A stretch of 64,000 bases of DNA from Algiphilus sp022763315 (GCF_965249985.1 NZ_OZ252280.1), one strand, 5' to 3'; shown: positions 41,381-52,300, numbered from the stretch's first letter. Program-made: numbers and translations. Notes: generated from the sequence alone by a model not told the origin.

Positions 41381-43408
41381 CTACTGCGCGAAGTCTGCGA
41401 AGCCACCCACCACACTCTCCAGTGCGGCTGCGAGATCTTCCACTTCGAGTTGCGGTTGCTGTGTGGAGAAGTCGCCGACCAAGCCGCTGACCAGGCTGGC
41501 GAGCGGGTTTCCGCTGAGTGCGGAGAGCAGACCATTGACCACATCGCCCAGGGCGCCGATGAGGGTGCCGAGCAGACCGCCGCTGCCGGCGCCTTCGGTT
41601 TCGCTCAGGACTGCGCCAAGGGCGTCGGTGAGTTCGGCTGGGGTGTAGCTGGGCACATTGTTGCCCCCGAGGCGGTCACGTAGCTGATTGAGCAGATCCG
41701 CGCCGGCGTTGGCCTCGAGGCTGGACAACAGAGCACTCAGGGCGTCTCCATTGGTCGCAAAGCCGCCATCCGTGAGATCGAAGCCCGCAGGAGCGATCGC
41801 CGTCAGTTGGCTCCCCACCGCCTGCAGGGTGCCGAGGAGGTCTTCGAAGCCCGAAGGACCCGCTCCCGACAGCAGTTGGTTGAGCAACTCTGGGCCCGCG
41901 CTCTGGTTGGAGAAGTTGAAGGAACCGCCACCCGCGGCGACCAGCATGCCAACGAGATCACCGAGAACAGGGACTTCCGCCAGCAGTGTTTCGAGGCTGT
42001 CGAAGCCGGGGAGATTGCCACCGAGGAGGGTTTCCAGCGGATTGGAGCCACCGGGGAAGCCTTCAAAGCCGCTGATCAGGAAGTCCGGGAAGGTATCAGT
42101 GGACATGCTTCCCAATCCCTGCGCAATGGCATCGAACAGCGGGGTGAGAATCACGGCGAGGCCGTTCGCGATCTGCTCCTGCGCATCGCTCAGGGCAGAA
42201 AAGGTGGTTCCCGTGCTGTCGAAGCGTGCCACCGCGCCGAGCAGATCGGTAAGGGTGACGGCAATGGCATCCGCTGTTTGCTGTCCCTGCAGTGCGCCAG
42301 CGGCGTTGAGGGTATCGGCGAGATTGGCCAAGAGATCGGCCGGAGCGCGCACCAGGGCGAGGTAGGCGTCTTCCGGCAACGCGCCGGTCGCCGGACCGAA
42401 CTCTGCGGGCAATAGCTCGGGGAAGCTTTCCAAGGTGCTCGCCATGCTGGAGAGCGTCTGAGCGATGCCTGCGAGCCGATTGGTCAGGTCCTGGAGGCCA
42501 TTCAATCCGATGGAATCCGGGCCTTGGAATACGAGCGTCAGCTCGGCCAGCTGGCGCACCAGGGTGTCGGACGATACCGGGAAGGCAGAGGCCAGCGGGC
42601 TACCCGTGAAAGCATCCGCGAGTGACTTGGCGCCACATTGCAGCGCGAGCGCTGTGCCATCCAGCGCATCGCCCCCCGCGCTCGGGTCCTGTTCGACAAA
42701 GAGCGTTTGTCCGGAGGCCGCAAGGGCGTCGACTACATCCAGCAAGCGGGCGGTTGCCACCACCAGCTGGGTGGCGGAAGTCCCCACTTCGGGTATCGCA
42801 GCGAAGGCCCCGCCGAGAGTGTCGATCAGTGGCGTCTGCGCGGCGTCCAGCGGGCCGGCGATGGGGCCGGAGCTGGCCACGCTGCAGTCGAGATTGGCGA
42901 AGGTGATCGGATCGCCGCCGGCAGAACCGTCATCGCCGCTGCCGCCATCGGTGGAGCCACCGTCATCCGTCCCACCGCCGCCGTTGCCTCCGGCATCGGT
43001 GCAGCCGTCGTCGACGCTGGCCTGACCCTGGGCCGGTTGATCACAGGGGTCGTCACTGCCGCCATCGGTGCTACCACCGCCGTTGCCGCCGCCGCCATTG
43101 CCTCCCGCATCGGTACAGCCGTCATCGACACCGGCCTGCCCTTGGGCTGGCTGATCGCAGGGGTCGTCGCTGCCGCCATCGGTGCTGCCGCCTCCATTGC
43201 CGCTGCCACCGTTACCGCCGTTACCACCCGATCCATCGTCGGAACCCGTTCCGGAACCGCCGTTGCCGTCCTGTGCGCTGCCGCCGCTGTTGCTTCCAGA
43301 TCCGCTGTCAGCGACCGACTGGGTGCCGCCGCCACTGCCGCTTCCACTGCCACATGCGGCCAACGCCGACATCGCAAACACTAGAAAGATTGACCGAAAG
43401 AATTGCAT
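41381..43408 (-). CDS. Repeat-containing Gly/Asp/Cys-rich lipoprotein of unknown function
   Basis: The 675-residue protein starts with a lipobox ending at Cys19 (LAACGS). Residues of about 20-165 are low complexity (Gly, Ser, Asp) and include two 38-residue repeats at 71-108 and 109-146 that share STDGGSDDPCDQPAQGQA and VDDGCTD. Each carries two cysteines (84 and 98, 122 and 136). From about 165 on it is mainly helical, with many Leu-Leu-Gly-type segments (ALGDVVNGLLSALSG and similar). No family was recognised. Start at 43408 chosen for the signal peptide; the longer frame upstream has none. It has its own terminator and stands alone. A surface-exposed or outer-membrane anchored role is plausible but not shown. 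Confidence 0.7.
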   Translation of the reverse strand: MQFFRSIFLVFAMSALAACGSGSGSGGGTQSVADSGSGSNSGGSAQDGNGGSGTGSDDGSGGNGGNGGSGNGGGSTDGGSDDPCDQPAQGQAGVDDGCTDAGGNGGGGNGGGSTDGGSDDPCDQPAQGQASVDDGCTDAGGNGGGGTDDGGSTDGGSGDDGSAGGDPITFANLDCSVASSGPIAGPLDAAQTPLIDTLGGAFAAIPEVGTSATQLVVATARLLDVVDALAASGQTLFVEQDPSAGGDALDGTALALQCGAKSLADAFTGSPLASAFPVSSDTLVRQLAELTLVFQGPDSIGLNGLQDLTNRLAGIAQTLSSMASTLESFPELLPAEFGPATGALPEDAYLALVRAPADLLANLADTLNAAGALQGQQTADAIAVTLTDLLGAVARFDSTGTTFSALSDAQEQIANGLAVILTPLFDAIAQGLGSMSTDTFPDFLISGFEGFPGGSNPLETLLGGNLPGFDSLETLLAEVPVLGDLVGMLVAAGGGSFNFSNQSAGPELLNQLLSGAGPSGFEDLLGTLQAVGSQLTAIAPAGFDLTDGGFATNGDALSALLSSLEANAGADLLNQLRDRLGGNNVPSYTPAELTDALGAVLSETEGAGSGGLLGTLIGALGDVVNGLLSALSGNPLASLVSGLVGDFSTQQPQLEVEDLAAALESVVGGFADFAQ
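42971..43198 (-). repeat. Tandem 114-base repeat inside the lipoprotein gene
   Basis: Two adjacent units of 114 bases (38 codons) encode almost the same peptide; they differ at scattered third positions and one Gly-to-Ser change. The rest of the gene's N-terminal segment is Gly/Asp/Ser low complexity but not in register with this repeat. Confidence 0.8.
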
Positions 43409-43824
43409 CGTCTCGCTCCGAATTCGGGGAATGCGCCGAACATAAAGGGACGGCACCTGATTCCGGCGTCACATCCGGCGAACGGTAGCGGGCAAGGGGT
43501 GGAGCGTTTCCGGCGCCGCTTGGCCGATGTGGCGATGCATCCGCGCCATCGGTTGGGGCCATGGGGTGGGCATAGCCTCTGACCCGGCTTCGTCGCCCTT
43601 ACGGATGGTTCGGGACGCTGCTATCGTTGCCCAAAATGCGCGCAGACCTGGCAGTGGCCGCGGTCCGTGCTATAGCTCGTTGAGGGAGACCCACGTGATT
43701 GAGTGCAAGCTTGGTGATACCACCAGCGGTGTTGTTTTATGGCCCTGTTCCAAGCGGCGGCACAGTGAGCGCGCCATCTGCGTTGCTGGGGCGCAGCAAC
43801 GGTGGTGCCGCGTAGGAGCCCACC
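43409..43824 (+). other. Intergenic region between the lipoprotein and the RND exporter genes
   Basis: The 416 bases carry no credible gene on either strand; the open frames here have shadow-like composition. Both flanking genes are transcribed outward, so two promoters are expected, but no good -35/-10 pair or sigma-54 site was seen. Confidence 0.5.
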
Positions 43825-46296
43825 ATGCATAGGCTCACGCAGCTGTTTCACCGCCTTACCCTGGGCGCGCCCTGGTTGGTGTGTGTGGTGCTTGCGGTGC
43901 TGCTCGGGCTGGCGCTCTGGCAGGCACAGAACTTTCGCCTGGATGCCTCGACCGACTCGCTGATCATCGAGGGCGACGAGGATCTCGCCTATTTCCGCGA
44001 GATCGCGGAGCGCTACGGGACGCAGGATTTCCTGGTCGTGACCTATTCGCCGTCCGGGGATGCTGCGCTCTTCGCGGACGCGACGCTGCAGCACCTGAAG
44101 CAGCTACGCGACGCGCTCGCACGCCTGCCTTTTGTCGATTCGGTGATGAGCATTCTGGATGTGCCCTTGATCCAGAGCCCTCCGGTCACTCTGCGGGAGA
44201 TTCAGCAGGAGCAGCGCACGCTGCTCGACCCGGATACCGATCGGGCACTTGCGAAAAAGGAGTTCCGCACCAGCCCGCTGTACGAGAACCTCGTCATGAA
44301 CGAGGAAGGCACGGTGACGGCGCTTCTGGTCAATCTGAAACCGGACGAGCGCGCCAACGCCCTGCTGGATCGCCGCCAGACATTGCGCGAGAAAAGGGAT
44401 GCGGAGGGTCAGTCGCTTTCCGACGCGGAGCGGCAGGAACTGGCGCGCGTAGAAGCCGCCTACGATCAGCAGAAGGCGGAAAACCAGGCGGAGCTACAAC
44501 AGCGTGTCGCGCAGGTCCGCAGCGTGCTTGATCAGCACCGTGACGAGGCATCGATCTTCCTCGGCGGCGTGCCGATGATGGCCTCCGACATGATCGACTT
44601 CGTGCGCAACGACATTGCCACCTTCGGCGTCGGCGTCGCCTTGTTCATTCTGCTGCTGCTGGCAATTTCCTTCCGTCGGCTGCGCTGGGTGGTCGTGCCA
44701 TCGGCAATCTGTGCTGCGGCCACGCTGGCGACCATCGGTTACCTCGGTTTCATGGATTGGCGGGTGACCATCGTCTCCTCCAACTTCATTTCCTTGTTGT
44801 TGATCCTGAGCCTGTCGCTGACCATTCACCTCGTGGTGCGCTACCGGGAGCTGCATGCGCAGCATCCCGACGCGTTGCAGCAGGATTTGTTGCGCGGCAC
44901 GGTGGAGAGCAAGTTTTTGCCATCCGTATTCACGGTATTGACCACCGTCGTCTCCTTTGCCTCTCTGGCAGTCAGCGGCATCCGCCCGGTGATCGATTTC
45001 GGGCTGATGATGACGGTGGGTGTGTGCTTTGCATTCGCGCTGACCTTCGTCATCTTCCCGACTGCGTTGGTCCCGCTGCGTCCGGGCACGCCGGCGGTGG
45101 ATGGCCGCGACATGACCGCGAGCATCAATCGTGGTCTGGCTCGATTTACCGAGCGATCACCGAGCGTGCTGGTGGTCGGTTTTCTGTTGATCGCCGTGAT
45201 CGCCGCCGTCGGCATCTCGCGGCTGAGTGTGGAAAACCGCTTTATCGACTACTTCCACGAATCCACGGAAATTTATCAGGGGATGGTGGTCATCGACCAG
45301 GAACTCGGCGGCACCACGCCGCTGGACGTCATCATCGATGCGCCGCAATGGTTCGAAGAGGAACAGCAGGCGCTGGCAGAGATGGACCTGCCGGATCTCG
45401 GCGGCGGCGGTCTGACCGCCGAGAGCTACTGGTACAACGCCCGCAATCTCCGGCAGGTGGTGGATATTCACGACTACATCGATGCCCAGCCGGAGACCGG
45501 CAAGGTGCTGTCGATGGCCACCACGACGCGCATGATCATGCTGCTCAACGAGGGGCAGTGGCCGGGCGATTTTGTGCTGGCCTTGCTGCATCGCATGGTG
45601 CCCGAGGCGCTGAAGGCGGTGCTCTTCGACCCCTACATGGCGGACGATGGCAATCAGATCCGCTTTGCCGTGCGCGTGGTGGATTCCGACCCCGACCTGC
45701 GCCGTGACGAGTTCCTGCAGCGGGTCCGCAGCGACCTCATCGAGCAATTCGAGCTGGAACCGGATCAGGTGCACCTCACTGGGCCGATGGTGCTCTACAA
45801 CAACGTGATCCAGAGCCTGTACCAATCGCAGGCGCAGACGCTCGGCGTGGTCTTCATCGCCATCGGTCTGATGTTCCTGCTGCTGTTCCGCTCCCTGAAG
45901 ATGGCGGTCATCGGCGTGGCGCCCACGGTCCTGGCCGCTCTGACCGTGTTGGGCGTTATGGGGTGGTTCGCGATTCCGCTGGACATCATGACGATCACGA
46001 TCGCCGCCATCACCATAGGCATCGGGGTGCACGACACCATTCACTACAGTTATCGATACCGTGACGAGGTACTGGAGAAGGGCTACGAAGGGGCCGCGAT
46101 GCGCGCGCATCTCAGCGTCGGCCGCGCCATGTTCTACACCACGCTGGTGGTGACCCTCGGCTTCTCCATTCTCACCCTGTCCAATTTTGTGCCGACCATC
46201 CTGTTTGGCCTATTCACCGGCGTGGCCATGGTGTTCGCGTTGTTGGCGAATATGACGCTGCTGCCGCTGCTGTTGCAGCGCATGAAGCCTTTCTGA
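43825..46296 (+). CDS. RND/MMPL-type exporter (COG1033-like)
   Basis: This 823-residue inner-membrane protein has the two-halves architecture of the RND superfamily: an N-terminal helix, a large periplasmic loop (residues of about 30-265), five helices, a second helix and loop (residues of about 455-660), and five more helices. SLTIHLVVRYREL and TIGIGVHDTIHYSYRYRDE hold the polar residues in helix 4 regions. No membrane-fusion or outer-membrane partner is nearby, so a lipid or hydrophobe carrier of the MMPL/HpnN type is likely. The first loop has a helical, charged insert near residues 170-245. Substrate unknown. Confidence 0.82.
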   Translation: MHRLTQLFHRLTLGAPWLVCVVLAVLLGLALWQAQNFRLDASTDSLIIEGDEDLAYFREIAERYGTQDFLVVTYSPSGDAALFADATLQHLKQLRDALARLPFVDSVMSILDVPLIQSPPVTLREIQQEQRTLLDPDTDRALAKKEFRTSPLYENLVMNEEGTVTALLVNLKPDERANALLDRRQTLREKRDAEGQSLSDAERQELARVEAAYDQQKAENQAELQQRVAQVRSVLDQHRDEASIFLGGVPMMASDMIDFVRNDIATFGVGVALFILLLLAISFRRLRWVVVPSAICAAATLATIGYLGFMDWRVTIVSSNFISLLLILSLSLTIHLVVRYRELHAQHPDALQQDLLRGTVESKFLPSVFTVLTTVVSFASLAVSGIRPVIDFGLMMTVGVCFAFALTFVIFPTALVPLRPGTPAVDGRDMTASINRGLARFTERSPSVLVVGFLLIAVIAAVGISRLSVENRFIDYFHESTEIYQGMVVIDQELGGTTPLDVIIDAPQWFEEEQQALAEMDLPDLGGGGLTAESYWYNARNLRQVVDIHDYIDAQPETGKVLSMATTTRMIMLLNEGQWPGDFVLALLHRMVPEALKAVLFDPYMADDGNQIRFAVRVVDSDPDLRRDEFLQRVRSDLIEQFELEPDQVHLTGPMVLYNNVIQSLYQSQAQTLGVVFIAIGLMFLLLFRSLKMAVIGVAPTVLAALTVLGVMGWFAIPLDIMTITIAAITIGIGVHDTIHYSYRYRDEVLEKGYEGAAMRAHLSVGRAMFYTTLVVTLGFSILTLSNFVPTILFGLFTGVAMVFALLANMTLLPLLLQRMKPF

Positions 46297-46302
46297 GCGC
46301 GC

Positions 46303-46902
46303 TTACTTTCCCTTCACACCCTGCGCACGGATGCGCTCCAGGGCGAACGGCATCGCATCCACGCCCCAGAACAGCTCATTCTCTGCCACTAGGGTGGGCA
46401 CTCCAAAGACGCCGCGGTCAATGGCCGCCGCCGTGGCGTCGTGCAGCGCCTGCTTGATGGCCGGATCCTGCAGACGCGCCTCATCGACTCCCAGCGTCTT
46501 GGTCAGTGCACGGAGCGTGTGGGCATCCTCGGCGTCCGCGCCGCGGGCCCAGAGAGCGTCAAAGATGGCCGCCGCTGCCGCACGGCGATTGCCCGCGGCC
46601 AGGCAAAGGCGGAGATAGGGCAAGGGCACAAAGGGATGGCGGGGTGGCGGCCGGAAGGGCACACCCTGTTGGCGGGCGAGCCAATGCAGCCAGCGGAAGG
46701 TCCATTCGCGCTTGGGCGGGATCTCAGCCGGCCCCTTCTGGCCCCAATGCTTCAGCAGGCCCGCAAAGAGCACGGGCTGGAAGCGAACTTCGACCGTTTC
46801 CGGCAGGCGGTAGAGGCTGTGGAAGGCAAGATAGGCGAAGGGCGAGATGACATCGAAATACCAGTCGACCACCTGCTTCGGCGTGGCTGTTGGCTGTGCC
46901 AT
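46303..46902 (-). CDS. DsbA-like isomerase (2-hydroxychromene-2-carboxylate isomerase family)
   Basis: The 199-residue protein starts with VDWYFDVISPFAYLAFHSL, the kappa-GST/HCCA isomerase pattern, where Ser replaces the redox cysteine of DsbA, and has GVFGVPTLVAENELFWGVD near the end. Members isomerise glutathione- or CoA-linked aromatics, for instance in naphthalene breakdown, but many have unknown roles. It ends 6 bases from the convergent exporter. It lies just downstream of the beta-propeller gene on the same strand (24 bases), so the two may form a transcript. Confidence 0.85.
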   Translation of the reverse strand: MAQPTATPKQVVDWYFDVISPFAYLAFHSLYRLPETVEVRFQPVLFAGLLKHWGQKGPAEIPPKREWTFRWLHWLARQQGVPFRPPPRHPFVPLPYLRLCLAAGNRRAAAAAIFDALWARGADAEDAHTLRALTKTLGVDEARLQDPAIKQALHDATAAAIDRGVFGVPTLVAENELFWGVDAMPFALERIRAQGVKGK

Positions 46903-46926
46903 GGCGCGGCCTTGGGTTGTGCGTGT

Positions 46927-49152
46927 CTATTCCTCGTAGCGAAGGCTTGCCAGAGGGACCGCCGCTGCACCGCTGGCATCGGTCACCTCCAGCTTGGCCG
47001 ACGAGAAGGTGAACAGCAGCGTGCGACCGTCTTCCTCGCGCGCAATGACCGAACGCAGCGGTTCGTTATAGATCACGGGTGCGAAGTCTTGGCAGCCATC
47101 GGGCGGAAGCGCATCCCGTTGTGGTGGGCAGCGGTCCCCGCCGTCGCTGGGCGCATCCTTGTGGTCGATGCGCGCGTACTCGCGTATCGCTTCGGCTCCC
47201 TGGGCGGCGTCGATGCGGTAGGCGACAAAGCCACTGAGCGCGTCCTGCTGCGTGCGGGCGCTGATCTGCGCAGGAATGGACAGCAACCCGGCTGCGTTTT
47301 GGCCCGCGGCTGGCAGAAACTGGAAGGCGAGCGGTTCGTATTCCGCCAGGCTGTAGGCGTAAGCGTCTGCCGGCAGGGGAGGAACTTCCTCGGCAAGCGG
47401 CGTGGGTTGGGCAAGGTCGCTTACATCGAAGATGCGCAATTGGTAACGGTTGCCCACGCCTAGGCCACCCTCCCCACCGGCGCGCCCGATGGTGAGCAGG
47501 AAATCATCACCCAAGGCGTTGATATAGGTAGCGAAACCGGGAATCTCGACCGCACCGGCAAGGAGTGGCGCACTCGGGTCCGAAAGGTCGAAGGCGAAGA
47601 GCGGATCGGTGAACTCGAAGGTCACGACAAAGCCGCGCGGACCGAAAAAGCGCGCAGCGCGGATGGTTTCCTGGGGTTTTTCGCTGACGAAATCGCGAAT
47701 GGCCGCAATCTCCTCCATCGAAGCCACATCGAAGACCATCAGATGATTGAGCTGGCGGAAAGGCGCCACCCCGTCCACAAAGCGTCCCTCCGTGGCCGCC
47801 ACCCGGAGGGCGCCTTCGAACTCGCTCAACTGGAAGCTGGTGTCGACCCAGCCGTCGGCAAGCGCCACGCCGCCCGGGAGCGCGCTGCCTTCACCCACGG
47901 CATAACGGTAGATGGCCGTTTGCTGGCGTTGGGCTTCATCGAACCACCAGCCGCCGCTGCTTTGCAGCAGATAGAGGTTCTGCGCGCTGCCGTAGAGCTG
48001 CCACGCGTTGTTGATCGTGCCCAGCGTGGCCTGCGCGCTGCCGTCGGTGTCGATGCTGGTGATCATCATCATGCCCAGCCGTGTATCCACTCCGGGACGC
48101 TGAATGGCGTTGCAGGCCAGTGTCGTCGGGGGCGCGCTGCCGCTTTGCTCTTCGGGCAGCAATTCGGCGATCGGCGTATCGGCGACTGCACTGCGTATCC
48201 GTGCTTCGATCTGCGACGCGAGGCGGGCCATGGCTGCATCATCCATCGCCGCACGCGCTTGGGGATAGTCCTGTTCGATGAGGCGCCGGAACTCCACGTC
48301 CTCGCGCAGCGCAGAAGGCGCCGGGAAGCCGTACTGCGTCACCACATGCAGGCGGTCCTGGATGCGGCGGCTGCCTACCAATTGGCCATCGCTGATGAAA
48401 CGCTGCACGCGCACGGGCGCGTCCGGCGTGGTGACGTCGTAGAACTGCAACTCAGTACCCTGGGCAAAGGGCGCAGGGCCGAAGGCGTTGCCTGCAGCGA
48501 CATCGGTGGCCGCGATACCGGCGCTTACCGCCGGGGCTTCCAGGTAGAAGAAGGGCGCTTCCAGCAGCACCACCAGCCGACGGTTCGGCACATCGAGATA
48601 CATGCCGCGCGCGCGGCGCTCGGAATCGAGTGAAATGCGGCTGCGTATCGCCGGCGCGGATGGGTCGCTGCTGTCAATGATGACGACTTCGTTCGCGTCG
48701 CGCCGCAGAAAATAGAGGTCGGCCGTGGTCGGGTCGGCTTCGACGAGGTCGGCTTCATCCACCCCGGCTTCCTGCGTATTGGTCTCGGTGACGGTCCGCC
48801 CACCGTTGTTCTCGGGGGACAGGGCCGGTGCATCGGCACCGGCGTCGGCGCCGCCGTCGTCCTCGCCGTTGCCCCCGTCGACCGCCTCTGGTGCGCAGCC
48901 GAAGCAGCCGCCGCCATAGGCGTAGCCGGTGAGGTATTCCTTGGTGAGCTGACCAGCGTAGAAATCCTTGAAGGCTGCGCAATCGGCGAAGGCCGTCTGC
49001 GTCAACTGATTCTTCGGCGTGGATCGCGAGGTCGGTTCCGCGTTTTCCGGGGGTGGCGAGCCGCCGCCGGATCCGTCACAGCCCGAGAACAGGCCGAGGG
49101 AAAGAAGCAGGAGGAGGCCACCGGTAAAGGGCGCAGGCGCTGAGCGGATCAT
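46927..49152 (-). CDS. Beta-propeller lipoprotein (secreted, PF09826-like)
   Basis: The 741-residue protein has a lipobox at Cys25 (LFSGC), a short low-complexity linker and then TNTQEAGVDEADLVEAD (residues 124-140), the signature of the C-terminal beta-propeller family found in many bacteria and archaea. The remainder has blade-like repeats (LYFLRRDANEVVIIDSSDPS, LRIFDVSDLAQPTPL). The start at 49152 was chosen because CGGAAG and a signal peptide precede or begin there. Divergent from the transglutaminase operon across 171 bases. Function unknown. Confidence 0.8.
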   Translation of the reverse strand: MIRSAPAPFTGGLLLLLSLGLFSGCDGSGGGSPPPENAEPTSRSTPKNQLTQTAFADCAAFKDFYAGQLTKEYLTGYAYGGGCFGCAPEAVDGGNGEDDGGADAGADAPALSPENNGGRTVTETNTQEAGVDEADLVEADPTTADLYFLRRDANEVVIIDSSDPSAPAIRSRISLDSERRARGMYLDVPNRRLVVLLEAPFFYLEAPAVSAGIAATDVAAGNAFGPAPFAQGTELQFYDVTTPDAPVRVQRFISDGQLVGSRRIQDRLHVVTQYGFPAPSALREDVEFRRLIEQDYPQARAAMDDAAMARLASQIEARIRSAVADTPIAELLPEEQSGSAPPTTLACNAIQRPGVDTRLGMMMITSIDTDGSAQATLGTINNAWQLYGSAQNLYLLQSSGGWWFDEAQRQQTAIYRYAVGEGSALPGGVALADGWVDTSFQLSEFEGALRVAATEGRFVDGVAPFRQLNHLMVFDVASMEEIAAIRDFVSEKPQETIRAARFFGPRGFVVTFEFTDPLFAFDLSDPSAPLLAGAVEIPGFATYINALGDDFLLTIGRAGGEGGLGVGNRYQLRIFDVSDLAQPTPLAEEVPPLPADAYAYSLAEYEPLAFQFLPAAGQNAAGLLSIPAQISARTQQDALSGFVAYRIDAAQGAEAIREYARIDHKDAPSDGGDRCPPQRDALPPDGCQDFAPVIYNEPLRSVIAREEDGRTLLFTFSSAKLEVTDASGAAAVPLASLRYEE

Positions 49153-49268
49153 GAGCGCTTCCGAAGAATGATGAAGCGCCAATGTACGCCTCGTCACTCC
49201 GCTTGCCTATGACCTGGCGCAACAGCGCGTCGCACTTGCGGTGAGGAAAGCGAAAAGGACTAGCCTCC

Positions 49269-49291
49269 TGGCACGAAGCGTGCAACGCTTC
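49269..49291 (+). promoter_or_regulatory. Candidate sigma-54-like promoter and palindrome before the transglutaminase operon
   Basis: TGGCACGAAGCGTGC has a perfect -24 element and the right GG-to-GC spacing (10), but the -12 side is GTGC, not TTGC. The same stretch holds a 17-base palindrome, GAAGCGTGCAACGCTTC (49275-49291). Either a promoter or an operator is possible; it lies 33 to 55 bases before the GTG start. Confidence 0.4.
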
Positions 49292-49323
49292 ACGACGTCT
49301 GATCCACCGCAGCGCGGCCTCAC

Positions 49324-52300
49324 GTGCCCATACAAGCAAGCATTCACCATCTCACTCGCTACCGCTATGACCGTCCGGTGTCCCTCGGGCCGCAGATCAT
49401 TCGCTTGCGCCCGGCTCCGCACAGTCGCACGCGGGTGATTGCGCACTCGCTCAAGGTCAGTCCCCGCGATCATTTCGTCAACCACCAGCAGGATCCCTAT
49501 GGGAACTGGCTGGCGCGCTTCGTCTTTCCCAAGCCGGTGACAGAGCTGCGCATCGAGGTTGACCTGGTTGCGGACATGACGGTGTACAACCCCTTCGATT
49601 TCTTCGTGGAGGAGTGTGCCGAGCACTGGCCCTTCGACTACCCCGAAGATGTGCGCGCCGATCTCCGCATCTACCGCGAGGCCGAGCCAGCGGGCGAAAG
49701 GGTGCAGGCGCTGCTCGACGACATCCCGCGCAAGCGTCAGCGCAGTGTGGATTTCGTGGTGGCGCTGAATGCGCGTATCGCCAAGCAAACCGCCTACGTT
49801 ATTCGCATGGAACCCGGCGTACAGACGCCGGAAGAGACTTTGACACTCGGATCGGGCTCCTGCCGCGATTCGAGTTGGCTGCTGGTACAGCTGCTCAGGC
49901 ATCTCGGCTTCGCCGCGCGTTTCGTTTCTGGTTATCTGATCCAGCTGAAGCCGGATCTGAAACCGATCGATGGCCCGGCCGGGACGGAACAGGACTTCAC
50001 CGATCTGCACGCCTGGGCGGAGGTCTACCTGCCTGGCGCGGGTTGGGTCGGTTTGGATCCGACCTCCGGGCTGCTCACCGGCGAAAGCCACATCCCGCTG
50101 GCGGCGACGCCGCATTACCGACTGGCGGCGCCGATTGCGGGAGCGGCCAGCTACGCCGAGGTGGATTTCGACTTCGATATGCGCGTGACGCGGGTGGCCG
50201 AACACCCGCGCATCACCAAGCCGTTCTCGGAGGAGGCCTGGCAGGATCTGCTCCGCTTGGGCGACCAGGTGGACGAGACGCTGCAGGCGGAGGATGTCCG
50301 CCTGACCATGGGCGGCGAACCCACGTTCGTGTCCATCGACGATTTCGAATCCGAGGAATGGAACACCGCGGCCGTCGGGACCACCAAGCGCGCCTTTGCC
50401 GACCGACTGATTCGTCGCCTGCAGGCACGCTTCGCACCGGGCGGGTTCCTGCACTACGGCCAGGGCAAGTGGTATCCGGGCGAGAGTCTGCCCCGGTGGA
50501 CCTTCTCGCTCTATTGGCGGCGGGACGCGCGACCGATCTGGCGCGATCCCGCTTTGATTGCCGCCGAAGACAAGGATTACGGCGCGACCCCGGAGCAGGC
50601 GGAATCGCTGTTGCAGACCGTGGCCATCGAACTCGGGCTTGCGTCCGATCTGGTGGTTCCCGCCTTCGAGGACCCCGCGGAGTGGTTGTTGCGCGAAGCA
50701 CAGCTACCCGACAACGTGTCGCCCGACAACCCCGAGCTTGAAGATCCCGAAGCACGGCGGCGCATGGCGGCGGTCTTTGCGCGTGGCTTGAACGAGGCCA
50801 CCAGCTTCGTTCTGCCCGTGCAGCGCTGGCAGGCACGTTCGGGCGGGCACAAGTGGCAGTCGGAGCGCTGGAAGCTGCGGCGGGGGCATCTCTTCCTGGT
50901 GCCGGGCGACAGCGCGGCGGGCTACCGATTGCCGCTCTCCAGCCTGCCGCACGTGCCAGCGGCCCAGTACCCTTACATCCACCCACTCGACCCGACGGTG
51001 CCGCGTGGCCCGCTGCCAGAGCCTCCGGCGCCCGAAACCGCAGGACGTGAGCAGCCCTTCGAACGACTGCAAAGCCCACGAAGGCCGCAGCAACGCGTGG
51101 AGCAGCAGCGCAGCGAGCTGGAAGGTGTTGTTCGCACCGCGATATCGGTGGAGCCACGCGATGGCCGTCTTTGCGTATTTATGCCACCGGTGGAACGTGT
51201 CGAGGACTACCTGGAGCTGGTGGCGGCCGCCGAAGCGGCTGCTGCGCGCCTCGGCCTGCGCGTGCATATCGAGGGCTACGCCCCGCCCTCCGACCCGCGG
51301 CTGAACGTCATTCGCGTGGCGCCAGACCCGGGCGTGATCGAAGTCAATATTCATCCGGCGCACGATTGGCGCGAATGCGTAATCACCACGGAGGCCATCT
51401 ACGAAGAAGCACGCCAGACGCGGCTAGGGGCCGACAAGTTCATGATCGATGGACGGCATACCGGCACCGGCGGCGGCAACCATGTGGTGGTGGGTGGCGC
51501 GACCACCCTCGACAGCCCCTTTCTGCGTCGTCCTGATCTGCTGCGCAGCCTGATTCTTCATTGGCAACGCCACCCGAGTCTGTCCTATCTGTTTTCCGGT
51601 CTGTTCATCGGCCCCACCAGTCAGGCGCCGCGCGTCGACGAGGCGCGTCACGATGGCCTCTACGAACTGGAGATCGCCCTCGCACAGGTTCCGGACCCGG
51701 GGCAGGGGGCAGCGCCGTCTCCGTGGTTGCTGGACCGTCTGCTGCGCAACCTGCTGGTCGATGTCACCGGCAACACCCACCGCGCTGAAATCTGCATCGA
51801 CAAGCTGTATTCCCCCGATGGGCCGACGGGGCGCCTCGGCCTGATCGAGTTCCGCGGCTTCGAGATGCCGCCGGATCCGCGCATGAGCCTGGCGCAGCAG
51901 CTGCTGATCCGCGCGCTGATTGCGCGTCTGTGGCGCAGTCCGGTCACGGGGCGTCTGGTGCGATGGGGGACCAGCCTGCACGATCGCTTCATGCTGCCGC
52001 ATTTCGTCTGGCAGGATTTTCTCGATGTATTGGACGACCTGCAGCAACACGGTTTCCCAATGCGCCCCGAATGGTTCGAGGCCCAGGCCGAGTTCCGTTT
52101 TCCCTTCTGCGGTGAGATCACCGTGGAGGGCGTTCATTTGGAATTGCGCCAAGCCCTTGAACCGTGGCATGTGCTTGGTGAGACCGGCGCCATCGGAGGT
52201 ACGGTGCGCTACACCGACAGTTCCACCGAACGCCTGCAGGTCAAGCTCTCCGCGGCCGATCCGGAGCGCTATATCGTGACCTGCAACCGGCGCGCGGTGC

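Noticed and set aside
42638..43384. Hydrophobic open frame of 248 codons opposite the repeat region of the Gly-rich lipoprotein
   Set aside because: Its Ala/Val/Ile repeats are the antisense reading of Gly/Asp/Ser repeats; no ribosome site. Likely an artefact.
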